Part shown: positions 1 through 8,829 of the stretch, piece after piece | How the letters are laid out: each line of letters starts with the position of its first letter | Numbering within the stretch: the first letter of the stretch is position 1 | Assembly: GCF_035942955.1 (NCBI RefSeq) | Contig: NZ_DASZCQ010000030.1 | Span: 9,085-73,084 of the forward strand | DNA from: DASYTH01 sp035942955 | GTDB lineage: Bacteria > Actinomycetota > Actinomycetes > Mycobacteriales > Pseudonocardiaceae | Direction of reading: 5' to 3' | DNA: 64,000 nt | The notes under the pieces: generated by a model | What the model was told of the DNA's origin: nothing | Database searches by the model: none | Seen by the model: the letters and a program-made list of their open reading frames with translations, nothing else | Made by a program: the position numbers and the translations under genes

Positions 1-522
1 ATCGGCGGCCGCCCGGGTCCAGTCCACGACCCAATCGTCTTGCGCATTCGGCGAAAAATAGTCTGGTTTCGCGTCTGACGGAGCGGCCGTCTCCCGAACG
101 AAGCCGAAGATGTCGATGACGATGAATCCGTCGCTTGAGATAGCCGCCGCCATCGATTCGAGTGCCCGTGCCGCAGCGGAACGGTCCAGCAACTGAAATG
201 CTTCTCGCGGGCAGATCACCAGATCGAATACGCCGATCTCGTGACACGACCGTATATCACCGGCGACGGCCCGCGCACGCCCGCGCTCGGGTTCCGGAAT
301 CCGTCTTCGGGCTTCTTCCACCATTCCCTCGGCGATGTCCGCGAACGTCACGTACCGCGAAGTAGCCGCAAGCAGTGGCACGATGTTCCGACCGGATCCA
401 CACGGAATCTCCAGCAGGTGGTGCGGGTCGAGGGCCGAGACGAGCCGCCGGAGAAAAACGTGATCCGAAGTGTCGGGGTAATCGACATCGTAGAAGCTGG
501 CCAGATCTTCGAAGCTACCCAT
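1..522 (-). CDS. SAM-dependent methyltransferase, class I (3' end off the window)
   Basis: Reading the minus strand from the ATG at 520-522 gives 174 uninterrupted codons up to the window edge, so the C-terminus is missing. It starts MGSFEDLASFYDV and carries a glycine-rich SAM-binding motif I (LLEIPCGSGRN, about residues 39-49), followed by an acidic strand end (VTFADIAEGM) and a motif resembling VFDLVICPREAFQLL. This is the usual layout of Methyltransf_25/11 small-molecule methyltransferases. The start overlaps the last 8 bp of the transaldolase-like gene, so it is probably translationally coupled and is the last visible member of a four-gene operon. The substrate cannot be read from the sequence; membership of a SAM-decarboxylase operon suggests an amine or amino-acid-derived metabolite. 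Confidence 0.85.
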   Translation of the reverse strand, partial: MGSFEDLASFYDVDYPDTSDHVFLRRLVSALDPHHLLEIPCGSGRNIVPLLAATSRYVTFADIAEGMVEEARRRIPEPERGRARAVAGDIRSCHEIGVFDLVICPREAFQLLDRSAAARALESMAAAISSDGFIVIDIFGFVRETAAPSDAKPDYFSPNAQDDWVVDWTRAAAD

Positions 523-1489
523 GGGATGCCAGGTTCTCGAAGTCCTCCATGGCGTGGATTGCTTCGTCACGGGTCGAGACAAGCGGCGCCAGCCGGTCGA
601 ACTCGGGTGGCTCGTAACCGTCTTCGGCCACGTATCGCCGGACAACGCCGTTGCTTGTCACCCGTTCCCGGGTTTCGTTGTCGATCCGACCGTAATGCAC
701 GTCCAAGGCGGGCAATCCCTGCTGGCCAAGGAATGACGGCGGCAGTGTGACGATCACCTCGCGATCCATCATTGCCCCATAGTGCCAGCAATCCGCACCG
801 GGGCCGCCACGAAGAGAAGAGGCCAGGAGTGTGGTCGCCGTTCGGTAGCGGCGGAGCGAATGGTAGGCGGCTTCGAACACGACGCACTCCGCTCCGCGGA
901 GCAGCCGTGGCTCATGACCGACGTGTGGGCGAAGACCCAGCTCGCCGATGCGGCCCGCCATTAGGGTCAGGACGTGTCGTGGTCGAGCCGCGGAAGGCGG
1001 GCCCTCGAGCTGCGGGTCGGTGGCATCGGCGATGGTGCGTGCCGCGGTGGCGAGCTGGGCGACCGTGAAGCCCCAGGTGGCGTTGACGGAGACCCGGGCC
1101 GCCACGAGAGCTTGAATGATGTCGATTCCCGCGCGGGTCAGCGGCACCTTTATTGTGGCGTTCGGCATCCGATCACGGATTTCGGCCGCCTGGCGGAGCA
1201 TGGCTGGTGCGTCGAACGCCGACCGGGGATCGAGTTGAATGCAGATGGGAATCGAAAGTCGACGGGACGCCAGATAGTCGGCCGAACGAGCGCCGCAAGC
1301 CAGGTAGAGATCCCACCCTGACCTGCTCCGGCCGGCCAGTGGATGTCGCTTGTAGGCCTCGCGGAGAAGCATCGGATTGGTCGTGACACCGCTGAACGGA
1401 CCGAGTCTGGATGCCGTGGTGACCGTCTGCCACTGTGGCTCGACGAGCTCTGGGGCCGAATCCCACCAGTATTCCACCGGCGCGCTCAT
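515..1489 (-). CDS. Transaldolase-like protein
   Basis: This 324-residue protein has the transaldolase fold signatures: SGVTTNPMLL near residues 33-42, the Schiff-base lysine context NATIKVPLT (Lys114), and VNATWGFTVAQ about twenty residues later. Family members transfer dihydroxyacetone units between sugar phosphates through a lysine imine. It differs from housekeeping TalB in having an unusual C-terminal third and an operon of natural-product type. Its ATG overlaps the stop of the upstream alanine-dehydrogenase-like gene (ATGA), and its stop overlaps the methyltransferase start. A role in building a carbon skeleton for a specialised metabolite is inference. It is not the PLP-dependent fluorothreonine transaldolase, which belongs to a different fold. 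Confidence 0.8.
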   Translation of the reverse strand: MSAPVEYWWDSAPELVEPQWQTVTTASRLGPFSGVTTNPMLLREAYKRHPLAGRSRSGWDLYLACGARSADYLASRRLSIPICIQLDPRSAFDAPAMLRQAAEIRDRMPNATIKVPLTRAGIDIIQALVAARVSVNATWGFTVAQLATAARTIADATDPQLEGPPSAARPRHVLTLMAGRIGELGLRPHVGHEPRLLRGAECVVFEAAYHSLRRYRTATTLLASSLRGGPGADCWHYGAMMDREVIVTLPPSFLGQQGLPALDVHYGRIDNETRERVTSNGVVRRYVAEDGYEPPEFDRLAPLVSTRDEAIHAMEDFENLASHG

Positions 1490-2595
1490 CGGAGTGCGCC
1501 GTCACGGAGTTGGAGTTCTTGTTGTATGTGGGGGTGGACGACGACGCCGTCCTTGGTGACCAGGCCGCGTTGGGAGATGCGATCCGGCGCCCCGGTGTAG
1601 ACCGACTCAGCGAGTGCGAGCAGATAAGGAAAAGCCGTTTGGGTCATCGCCGCCGTTGCCGTCAGGTAGACGAGCTTGGGCATGCAGTCGTTCTTGATGT
1701 GAATCACGCCGTGACGCTGGTACGCCTCGGTGAGCTCGCGGGTGCGCTGGTCCGCGGTCGGCAGGTATCCGGCGCCGTAACCACAGGTTACGTCGACGAT
1801 GACCGAGCCAGGTCGCATCTCGGCCACCATGTTGTCCGTCACGATCGGTTCGGTCCCATAGTTGGAAACGCGGATCGCGCCAATGATGACGTCGCACTGC
1901 GGAACGAGCTCGGCAAGAAGCTCGGGCGTGTTGAGCTCGCAGGAGACGTTCGGCGGCATGGTGGCGGCGAATCGACGAAGCCGCATTCGCGACTTTCCCA
2001 CCACGGTGACGTCGGCGCCCAGCGCCGCTGCGGCTCGAGCGGCGGCGCCTCCGGCATTCCCGTGACCGATGACGAGGACGCGCGGCGCATCGACACCGGG
2101 CAGCCGACCCAACATCTTTCCACAACCACCCAACTGATCTTGCAAGTGGTAGGCGGCGTAGATGACCGCCATGTGTCCGGCCACCTCGGAGTCCGTCGTC
2201 ATAAGGGGAAAGGACCCGTCGTCATCCTCGAACATCTCGTACGAGTAAGCGGAGACACGTTGGCTGGTGAGCACGGCCGCCAGTTCCGGCTTGTCGCCGA
2301 GGTAGAATGTCGCGCAGAGGTGTAATCCGGGCCGAAAATAGCGATACTCAAGAGGCGACGGGCAGCGACATTTGAAGACGATATCGCTCACGGTCCAAGC
2401 TTCTTCGGTGTCGACGACCTTCGCACCGGCGTCTCGGTAATCGTCATCGGAGACGTGTTGGCCATCCCCGGCCCCGCTCTCGACATAGACGGCGTAGCCG
2501 TGCGCCGCAAAAGACGCGACTTCACTCGGCAACGCAATCACCCGCAGGTCGCCATCACGCGATTCTTTGACAACCGAGATACTCTTTTCGTCCAT
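1486..2595 (-). CDS. Alanine dehydrogenase / transhydrogenase-alpha-like NAD(P)-dependent enzyme
   Basis: The protein is 369 residues from the ATG at 2595. A longer in-frame reading to 2661 adds an unlikely arginine-rich leader. The N-terminal domain begins like alanine dehydrogenase (VVKESRDGDLRVIALP, Arg18). It keeps the substrate lysine context (DIVFKCRCP, Lys75), but the usual YLHLA histidine segment reads ATFYLG, so the catalytic His is replaced. The Rossmann motif is VLVIGHGNAGG (about 173-183). Relatives oxidatively deaminate or reductively aminate amino acids. The lost His argues for a substrate other than alanine, as in lysine-cyclodeaminase or opine-type relatives. It is coupled to the transaldolase-like gene by a 4-bp overlap, with SAM decarboxylase 114 bp upstream. 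Confidence 0.8.
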   Translation of the reverse strand: MDEKSISVVKESRDGDLRVIALPSEVASFAAHGYAVYVESGAGDGQHVSDDDYRDAGAKVVDTEEAWTVSDIVFKCRCPSPLEYRYFRPGLHLCATFYLGDKPELAAVLTSQRVSAYSYEMFEDDDGSFPLMTTDSEVAGHMAVIYAAYHLQDQLGGCGKMLGRLPGVDAPRVLVIGHGNAGGAAARAAAALGADVTVVGKSRMRLRRFAATMPPNVSCELNTPELLAELVPQCDVIIGAIRVSNYGTEPIVTDNMVAEMRPGSVIVDVTCGYGAGYLPTADQRTRELTEAYQRHGVIHIKNDCMPKLVYLTATAAMTQTAFPYLLALAESVYTGAPDRISQRGLVTKDGVVVHPHIQQELQLRDGALR

Positions 2596-2709
2596 CACGA
2601 TCCGTCCAATGATGCCGGGAAACGATCGCCGTCGTGGGTCGGGCGGGAGATAGTGCCACAAGATCGGCTGTTGAACTGAGACCGGCGGTCTACCCGGCTG
2701 GAAGTCCGA

Positions 2710-3051
2710 TCATCGGCTTTCACGATCGAGGAACCGGGTCTCGACATGCGCGCTCGGAAATCGGGACCTGATCAGTCCGACCGCCCGCTCCGGATTGGCT
2801 GCGCCGCAGACGAAAATGTCGAACGCAACGAATTGGTACTCAGGCCACTCATGTAAACTGATGTGCGACTCGGCCAGTACGGCAATGGCGGTCAGACCAT
2901 GGCCTTCCCCGAACTGATGTGTGTCAATTTTGATCACAGTTGCCCCGCAAGCCTGCGCCATGTCGGTGAGCAACAGTGTTGCCTCGGCCTCCTCGAGCGA
3001 TCGATCTACTCCGCTGACATCCGCGATCATGTGTCGCCCCAACCGCCTCAT
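2710..3051 (-). CDS. speD: S-adenosylmethionine decarboxylase proenzyme
   Basis: This 113-residue protein is the size of the short bacterial/archaeal AdoMet decarboxylase proenzyme. It contains the self-processing site AESHISLHEWPEY. Glu61-Ser62 is the expected cleavage pair that generates the pyruvoyl group, His67 matches the processing His and Cys82 (DIFVCG) matches the proton donor, in the spacing of the Thermotoga enzyme (Ser63, His68, Cys83). The enzyme makes decarboxylated SAM, the aminopropyl donor. No aminopropyltransferase (SpeE) is visible, so decarboxylated SAM could feed a specialised pathway with the downstream coupled genes. The start at 3051 is chosen because the LGRH segment aligns close to the family N-terminus. 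Confidence 0.93.
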   Translation of the reverse strand: MRRLGRHMIADVSGVDRSLEEAEATLLLTDMAQACGATVIKIDTHQFGEGHGLTAIAVLAESHISLHEWPEYQFVAFDIFVCGAANPERAVGLIRSRFPSAHVETRFLDRESR

Positions 3052-3534
3052 GGGTCCAAACTACTCACATTCCCTCTGGCCGACATCCCCCAGTTGGCCG
3101 CATTAATCCAAAAATGATCTCAATTCGCGTGAATGATCCTTGGTCAATGAATTCCTGAATGCGTGTTTGGGGGCGTCGATTCAGGGTATACGGGCGCGTC
3201 GGCTCTGACCTGAACGAGGGATCCTCGCATGCCCCACATCGTCCCAGGTCACGGGCGTCCAGAAATGCTCATGGTCCAGGTCTCGGCGGATACCCGAGCC
3301 GTTGACCCGCGCCGACCCCGGGGGCGGCGCGGTGTCGCCATGGTCTCTTGTGCCGGACTCTCCCACGTCCTGCCGTGCGCCACTCGACCTGACCGGATTG
3401 TCCGGTGCCAGCGAGGCGGCTCATCCCAGGTCGCCGCGGCTGGGCCGCCGCTGACCGGGATCTCCTCCTGCCGGTGCGGCGCCGCTGGTCGCGGCCGGCA
3501 GCTCGACTGGCCCCGGACAATCTCGGATCATGTG
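3052..3534. other. Intergenic, no gene seen
   Basis: This 480-bp stretch lies between the divergently placed speD operon and the 3' end of the repeat-protein gene. The part next to speD (about 3060-3180) is noticeably AT-richer than its surroundings and must hold the promoter of the speD operon, but I cannot assign -35/-10 boxes with confidence. The overlapping short ORFs have shadow-like composition. Confidence 0.5.
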
Positions 3535-5451
3535 TCAGAAACCGCCGCTGTCCCCGCTTCCCGTGGATCCGCCGTCGCTGCCGGAGCTGTCGCTACTGCC
3601 GAAGCTGCCGCTCGAACCACCGAAGCTGGAACTGTCGCCGCCCCCGAAACCACTTGAGCTGTCCCCGCCACCGAAGCCGGAGCTGTCCGAACCGTCCCCA
3701 CCGCCGAAGCCGGAGCTGTCGGAACCGTCCCCGCCGAAGCCGGAACTGTCCGAACCGTCCCCGCCGAAACCGGAACTGTCCGAACCGTCCCCGCCGAAAC
3801 CGGAGCTATCCGAACCGAAACCGGACCCGTCGCCGTCCCCGAAACCGGAGCTGTCGCTTTCGCTGTCACCGAAACCCGTTGCGCCCTCGGCGTCGCCGAG
3901 GCCGTCCGAGTAGCCGGAACTGGTGAAGCCGTCGGAACTGTCGGCGTCTCCCGGGCCGATCGTGCCTTCGAAACCGCCGTTGTCGGAGTCGCCGAATCCA
4001 CCGGCGCCGTCCGAACCCATGGAGTCGTCGGTTGCGGGCTCGGAGCCGGTGCCGTCCCCGTCGAAGCTCTCGGGTGTCTCGGACTCGGACTCGGTGTTGC
4101 CATCCTGGCCGGGTTCGTCCGATGCCGGTTCGTCGGACAGTCCGGGTTCGCCAGGCTGGTCCGGGTCGAGGGACGTCGGTTCGTCGTAGTCCGGATTGTC
4201 CTGCGCCCTGCTGCGCGGGCTGTCCATCTGCGGCGCAACCGACGGCTCATCGTAGGTCGGGTCGAACTGCGCCCTACTACGCGGACTATCCATCTGCGGC
4301 GCAACCGACGGCTCATCGTAGGTCGGATCGAACTGCGCCCTACTACGCGGGCTATCCATCTGCGGCGCAACCGACGGCTCATCGTAGGTCGGATCGAACT
4401 GCGCCTTGCTGCGGGGGCTGCCGGGACTCTTCTCCGGCGGCAGGCCCTGGTCCACCGGGCCGGGCCTGGTTGGCTGTTGATCGTCGTTTCCCGGCGCGGG
4501 TTCGTCGTAGTTCGGGTCGTGCTGGGCCTTGCTGCGGGGACTGTCCATCTGCGGAGCGGGTTCGGGCTCGTCCTGCATGGCCCGCGGAACGATCCGGGAG
4601 ATGACCCGCCCGCGGTCGTCGACCGGGTGGCCGCCGAATGCGTCCCGTTCGGCGAGCTCGGCCCGGTTGAACTCATCCGCGCGCTGGTTGAACAGCCCGA
4701 TGGCGAAATCGCGCTCCTGCTTCGTCTTGGCGTTGTTGATGGCGTCGAGCGCGTCGTGGAGCATTGCCCTGAACGTCGCCACACGGTCCTTGGCGGCCTG
4801 GTCTTCAAGGGAGCCGAGGAAGCTGCGCGCCAGCTCATCGTCGACCCTGGCCTTGTCCAGCGCCAGGTCGATGGCCGGGTTCGCCGGCTGCCATGACGGG
4901 TACTGGTTGACATAGCCCCGGGGCTCCGCATTGTCGAGCGCGTCGAGCTGCTCCTTGGACAGCGGCCGCTCGGAGAGCACCGGTCCGTAGAGATCGAGCG
5001 TGGGGAGATCCGGTGGCACCGGGGTGAGCGGTGGGAGATCCGGCTGCCGCAACGCGTTTTGGTCGCGGAGGTACTGCTCGTACCTGTCCCGCACCTTTGA
5101 CCAGCTGTGTGACCTGAAGACGTCCTGGTCGAGGGGTGGGCGCGCCGGCCCGGGGAACGGACCCGGGCCCGGCGGGGTCACGGGCTGGAACGGCCCGGCC
5201 TGGGCGACCTGGACTCCCTGCGGTGCCGGACCGGCCGGCTCGTCGTCGGTGGGTGGGCCGACGGCGGCGCCGGCCGGAGTCGCCATTCCCGCGGCCAGCG
5301 TCACGGCCGCCGCCGCGGTCGCGCCCCGCCGAACGGAACGGCGAGCGCGGCGGCTCGGCCGGACCTCCTGACGCCACGCCCTGATGGCGTCCCGCACCGC
5401 TGTCAGCAGAACCCTCGTGGGGCTGCCGGCGGGCTTGTCGTCGGCACTCAT
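3535..5451 (-). CDS. Exported repeat-rich protein with Ser/Gly/Asp C-terminal tail
   Basis: The protein is 638 residues from the ATG at 5451 (MSADDKPAGSPTR), which overlaps the stop of the SGNH hydrolase gene by 4 bp. After an arginine-rich segment comes a hydrophobic stretch (AAAAVTLAAGMATPAGAAV), probably a signal peptide. A helical region about residues 120-290 precedes about five imperfect 22-residue repeats of the SPRSRAQFDPTYDEP type. An acidic region follows, and the last 120 residues are almost entirely Ser, Gly, Asp and Phe (SDSSGFGGDG repeats). No catalytic domain is recognised. Low complexity, export signal and coupling to a secreted hydrolase suggest a cell-wall or matrix-associated structural protein. 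The function is unknown. Confidence 0.75.
   Translation of the reverse strand: MSADDKPAGSPTRVLLTAVRDAIRAWRQEVRPSRRARRSVRRGATAAAAVTLAAGMATPAGAAVGPPTDDEPAGPAPQGVQVAQAGPFQPVTPPGPGPFPGPARPPLDQDVFRSHSWSKVRDRYEQYLRDQNALRQPDLPPLTPVPPDLPTLDLYGPVLSERPLSKEQLDALDNAEPRGYVNQYPSWQPANPAIDLALDKARVDDELARSFLGSLEDQAAKDRVATFRAMLHDALDAINNAKTKQERDFAIGLFNQRADEFNRAELAERDAFGGHPVDDRGRVISRIVPRAMQDEPEPAPQMDSPRSKAQHDPNYDEPAPGNDDQQPTRPGPVDQGLPPEKSPGSPRSKAQFDPTYDEPSVAPQMDSPRSRAQFDPTYDEPSVAPQMDSPRSRAQFDPTYDEPSVAPQMDSPRSRAQDNPDYDEPTSLDPDQPGEPGLSDEPASDEPGQDGNTESESETPESFDGDGTGSEPATDDSMGSDGAGGFGDSDNGGFEGTIGPGDADSSDGFTSSGYSDGLGDAEGATGFGDSESDSSGFGDGDGSGFGSDSSGFGGDGSDSSGFGGDGSDSSGFGGDGSDSSGFGGGDGSDSSGFGGGDSSSGFGGGDSSSFGGSSGSFGSSDSSGSDGGSTGSGDSGGF
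3610..3870. repeat. About 30-bp tandem repeats encoding Ser-Gly-Phe-Gly-Asp
   Basis: On the plus strand the unit reads approximately ccgaagccggagctgtccga, with small variations, at least six times with a period near 30 bp. It encodes the SDSSGFGGDG module of the repeat protein on the minus strand. Copies closest to the middle are nearly identical, suggesting recent expansion or slippage. Confidence 0.8.
4190..4560. repeat. 66-bp tandem repeats encoding a 22-residue module
   Basis: The plus-strand phrase tccatctgcggcgcaaccga recurs at about 4223, 4289 and 4355, exactly 66 bp apart, with more diverged copies on both sides. Each unit encodes SPRSRAQFDPTYDEP plus a SVAPQMD linker. The in-frame period keeps the reading frame, so copy number can vary without disrupting the gene. 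Confidence 0.9.
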
Positions 5452-7327
5452 TCGGAACTCCCTCCCTGTCCGGTGATGCCACAACCATGAGGCGGCGAGT
5501 AGGTCGCCATGCAGAACAGCTCGTGCTCCGGTTCTCCGCCCGCACCGTCCGCACCGTCCGCACCGGGTGCGGGAGCCGGGCCGGGCTTGGTGAACTCGGC
5601 GAACCCGACCTTCCGATCGGCGCTGGGTTCGGGTTTCCGTTCCGCCGCGTCCGCATCGGCGACCTTCTTGTCCACCGGTGCCCGCTCGAAGCCGGCTTCC
5701 CGCTTCGGCGCCGAGGCGGGCGGCGGGATGAACTCCACCGGCGTGTCACCGCCCGGCCGTTGCTTCTCCCCCGCCGGCGCCTTCGCCCGGAAGACCCGCC
5801 CGCGCCACGGGCGGGACGGCAGCTCCGTGGCGCCCTCCGAATCCACAGTGGACTCGTCGCCCACCTCAACCGGCGTCTTCTCGTTGGCCGGGCTCGGAGC
5901 CGGCGGCGGCGACTGCTGATCATCCTGCGGTTTCGGGTGATCCTGCTGCTGGTCACCCTGCTTCTGCTTGGCGTCGGCCGGTGCCGAATTCTCCTCGTGG
6001 GCTGGCGGGAGTGCCGGCACGAGCGCGGCCACCGCGTCCAGCACGGTGGGTCCGGATGCCTTGTGTCTCACCGCGGGCTTGTGCGTCCGGTGGGGTTTGG
6101 CATGGCCGTGCTTGCCGTGATCGCTCTTCGCCCCTCCGGGCTTCGGTGGGTCGCCCTGCCTGGCCGCTTCCCCGGAGCGGGTCGGGTCGGTGGGTGCCGC
6201 GTCCTGAACGTCGGGCACGAGGTCACCATCCCGGTCCGTCACCCCGGGACGGGCGTTGATGTTCCGGGGAATCGTGACCGTGCCGTCGCTCGCCGCGGGC
6301 GGCCGGATTCCGAGCAGCTTGGCGAGATCATCCGCGATCGGGTTGGCCAGCAGAGCCGCGCCCTTGTGGTTGGGCTGGAGCGGGTCGCGCTGCGGCTTGT
6401 CGGTGGCCTGCTCGTTGAAGACCGAGTCGCTGGTGTACGCCTCGTGTCCGGCGACGGCCTTGGACATGTCCACCAGGTTTGCGCACCGGCAGATCCGCAC
6501 GGCCCGGCTGATCGCCTCGTTCAGGTCGAGCAGGAACTTCTGCAGGGTGGCGAGATCCCGCTGGTTGATCAGGGCCGCGGTGTGCGGGTTTCGCACGTCG
6601 ATCGACACCGGATAGCTCGTGACGACGATCCGCGCGCCGGGCGCCCGCTCGGCGATCCCGGCCAGCACCTGCAGGATCCGCGCGACCAGCGTCGGCGCCC
6701 GGCCGAACTCCGATGTCGTTGCCTGGTCGAGGAATACCTGGTCGGGCGCGTTGACGTCCAGCAGGCCGCCCAACTTCGCGATCGCGGTGTCAAGATCGCC
6801 GGGCTTGGTGGTGTTGGACGGTTTGGCGACCGTGAGCACCCGGCCGAGGTCGGCGTCGTTGCCGCCGAAACCGACGATGACGATCTGGGCGTTGCGCCGG
6901 ATCTGGTCGTGCTGGGCGGAATTGAGGATCGTCTCGCCGCCCTGCCCGTCCGGACCCTTCTGCGCGTAAAGAAGTCCGCGGTCACCGCGCCGGCCGCGGC
7001 CACGACGTTGGCGTCCACCCGCAGGCCGGGTTTCTCGCTCGCAACCCGCGAGAGCGCCTGCAACGCCGGGGCGAGCCGGGAGCGGTGCCGTCGATCGGCG
7101 GGGTCGAAGTAGGCGTCGGAGATGTCGGCACCGGCCATGTACGAGTCGCCGACGACGTCGACCACCAGCGTCGTGCCCGGACCCGCCTGCGGGTCGGCCG
7201 CTGCCGACGGCACCAACCCCAGTGCCGCGCCCGCGGCCACGACGCCGACCGTCATGGCGGACAGCAGCCGAGGAGGCCGGTGACATGCCGGGGCAGGAGC
7301 ACGCTTTCTGGGCGAGGGAAGGTACAT
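5448..7327 (-). pseudogene. Secreted SGNH/GDSL-type hydrolase, interrupted by a 1-nt frameshift
   Basis: The N-terminal half, from ATG 7327, has a signal peptide (TVGVVAAGAALGLVPSAAAD) and the SGNH block I VVDVVGDSYMAG. It stays open only to about residue TADFF. The rest (IVIVGFGGND block III, then a long Pro/Lys-rich tail ending CMATYSPPHGCGITG) continues in another frame from about 6970 to the stop at 5448. At the junction the coding strand reads GACTTCTTTACGCG; one extra T would restore DFFYAQKG. This is therefore a one-base loss in a T run: a genuine mutation, a slippage site or a sequencing error. The stop overlaps the next gene by 4 bp. Family members are extracellular esterases or lipases. 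The 3' part has calcium-binding-like DRDGDLVPD repeats. Confidence 0.75.
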
Positions 7328-7593
7328 CGATGTTCCTCTCACTGGAATCCCCGACCTCGTGCGGCCAGCAGGCGAGCAGGGCCGCGGATCACCGGGTGAT
7401 CGCCGCGCCGGGCAGGAACCCCCGGCCTGACCCGCATGATCCGGCCGACGCCGGGTTGCGGCTGACGCTTCCGCCTCGATCGTGGCGCGACCGGTCCCGG
7501 CCGGTCCATGCCGCACAGGTGCGACATGGACGCGTTGGTGGGGTTGGTGCCAAGCTGGACCGGGTGCGCACGCAGTTCGAGCAGGACCGGGAG

Positions 7594-8829
7594 ATGCCGA
7601 GGCGTGCGGCCGACGAATCAGCCGTCCCTGAAGCCACGGCGGGCCTGCATCGGCAGGTACGCGGGATCGTGGCCGCGGTGGTGGTGCTGTCCCGGCTGGC
7701 TACTTTGGCCATGGTCGCGGTGAGCGTCGTCGGCGCCGTGCACAGTCACGCCTACACCCGGATTCCGTTGGCCGGCGCCGTGTACGCGGTGCTGGTCGGC
7801 TGGAGCGCGGTGCTGATCACCCTGGTGCTGCGCCACCCGGCGGTGCCCGCTGGGGTACTGGTCGCCGACGTCATCGTCACCGCCGGCACGATGATCGTGC
7901 TGCCGCTTGCGGTGTCCAACCCGATTTTGTCGAATGTCTCCAATTCGTACCTGGAGCCGATCACGGTCAGCGTCGCGGTGGCCGTGGCGCTGATCAGCGG
8001 TTCGGCCCGGGCCACCGCGGCCGGCTGCAGCGCGCTGGCCGTCGCCTACGTCATCGCGCAGGCGCCGCTGTCCGACGGCGGCGCGGACATCGCCTCGCTG
8101 GTCAGCACGATCGGCTGGCAGGTCGGCACCGCCACCTGCAGCCTGGTGTTCATCCAGCGACTACGGCGGGCGGCTCACCAGGTGGACGTCGCCACCGCGC
8201 AGGTGATCACGGCCCGGGAACGGCTCGCCGCCCAACGCGCGCACACCGAGGAACGCACCCGGCACTTCCGCGAGCAGGTCCGCCGCTACCGCGACCTGCA
8301 CGACGGCCCCCTGCGCATCCTGACCGTGATCGCCGGTCCTGGCCCCGCCGCCCACCCCGACCCGGTGGTACGCCGGCACTGCGCGGTCAGCGTCAACATC
8401 CTGCGTGGCGCCGCGCCCGACGAAACCGGTGGCACCCTCACCGATCTGTCCCTGGCGTTGATGGAAGCCGGCGGTGAAAGCGCCGCCCTGGGGTTGCGCG
8501 TGGAGTACCACTTCGCCAACCTGCCAGACGATCTGCCCGCCGAGGTCGTCACGGCCCTGTGCCGGGCCAGCGCCGAAGCGTTGAGCAACGTCGCCGCGCA
8601 CGCCGGCACCTCCCGCGCCCGGCTCACCGCCATGACCAGTGGGGACGGTGGCACGGCGGTGACCGTGGCGATCGTCGACCAGGGCAAGGGATTCGACCCG
8701 GCCACCACCGAGCTCGGCTACGGCATCCGGCACTCGATCATCGAGCGGATGACCGAGATCGGCGGAGCGGCCACAGTGGACAGTCACCCGGGCGAGGGCA
8801 CCCGCATCGACCTGCGATGGCCGGCATGA
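7594..8829 (+). CDS. Membrane histidine kinase, NarL/LiaS-type
   Basis: The 411-residue protein starts at ATG 7594; GTG 7564 is an alternative. The N-terminal half has about five to six hydrophobic helices (for example LATLAMVAVSVVGAV and VLIITLVL-like stretches), then a coiled region rich in Arg/Glu/Gln. The dimerisation and phosphoacceptor box is YRDLHDGPLRIL, where His is the likely phosphorylated residue. An HATPase domain follows (ALSNVAAHAG as N box, GYGIRHSIIERM as G box). Such kinases pair with LuxR-type response regulators. The stop overlaps the regulator start in an ATGA arrangement, so the two form a two-component system. The stimulus is unknown. Confidence 0.85.
   Translation: MPRRAADESAVPEATAGLHRQVRGIVAAVVVLSRLATLAMVAVSVVGAVHSHAYTRIPLAGAVYAVLVGWSAVLITLVLRHPAVPAGVLVADVIVTAGTMIVLPLAVSNPILSNVSNSYLEPITVSVAVAVALISGSARATAAGCSALAVAYVIAQAPLSDGGADIASLVSTIGWQVGTATCSLVFIQRLRRAAHQVDVATAQVITARERLAAQRAHTEERTRHFREQVRRYRDLHDGPLRILTVIAGPGPAAHPDPVVRRHCAVSVNILRGAAPDETGGTLTDLSLALMEAGGESAALGLRVEYHFANLPDDLPAEVVTALCRASAEALSNVAAHAGTSRARLTAMTSGDGGTAVTVAIVDQGKGFDPATTELGYGIRHSIIERMTEIGGAATVDSHPGEGTRIDLRWPA

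Noticed and set aside
515..1489. Transaldolase-like gene as the 4-fluorothreonine transaldolase of a fluorometabolite pathway
   Set aside because: The known fluorothreonine enzyme is PLP-dependent; this protein has the lysine-imine aldolase motifs of classical transaldolase, and lies 19 kb from flA.
3610..4560. CRISPR array
   Set aside because: The regular repeats are in-frame coding repeats with no unique spacers and no cas genes.
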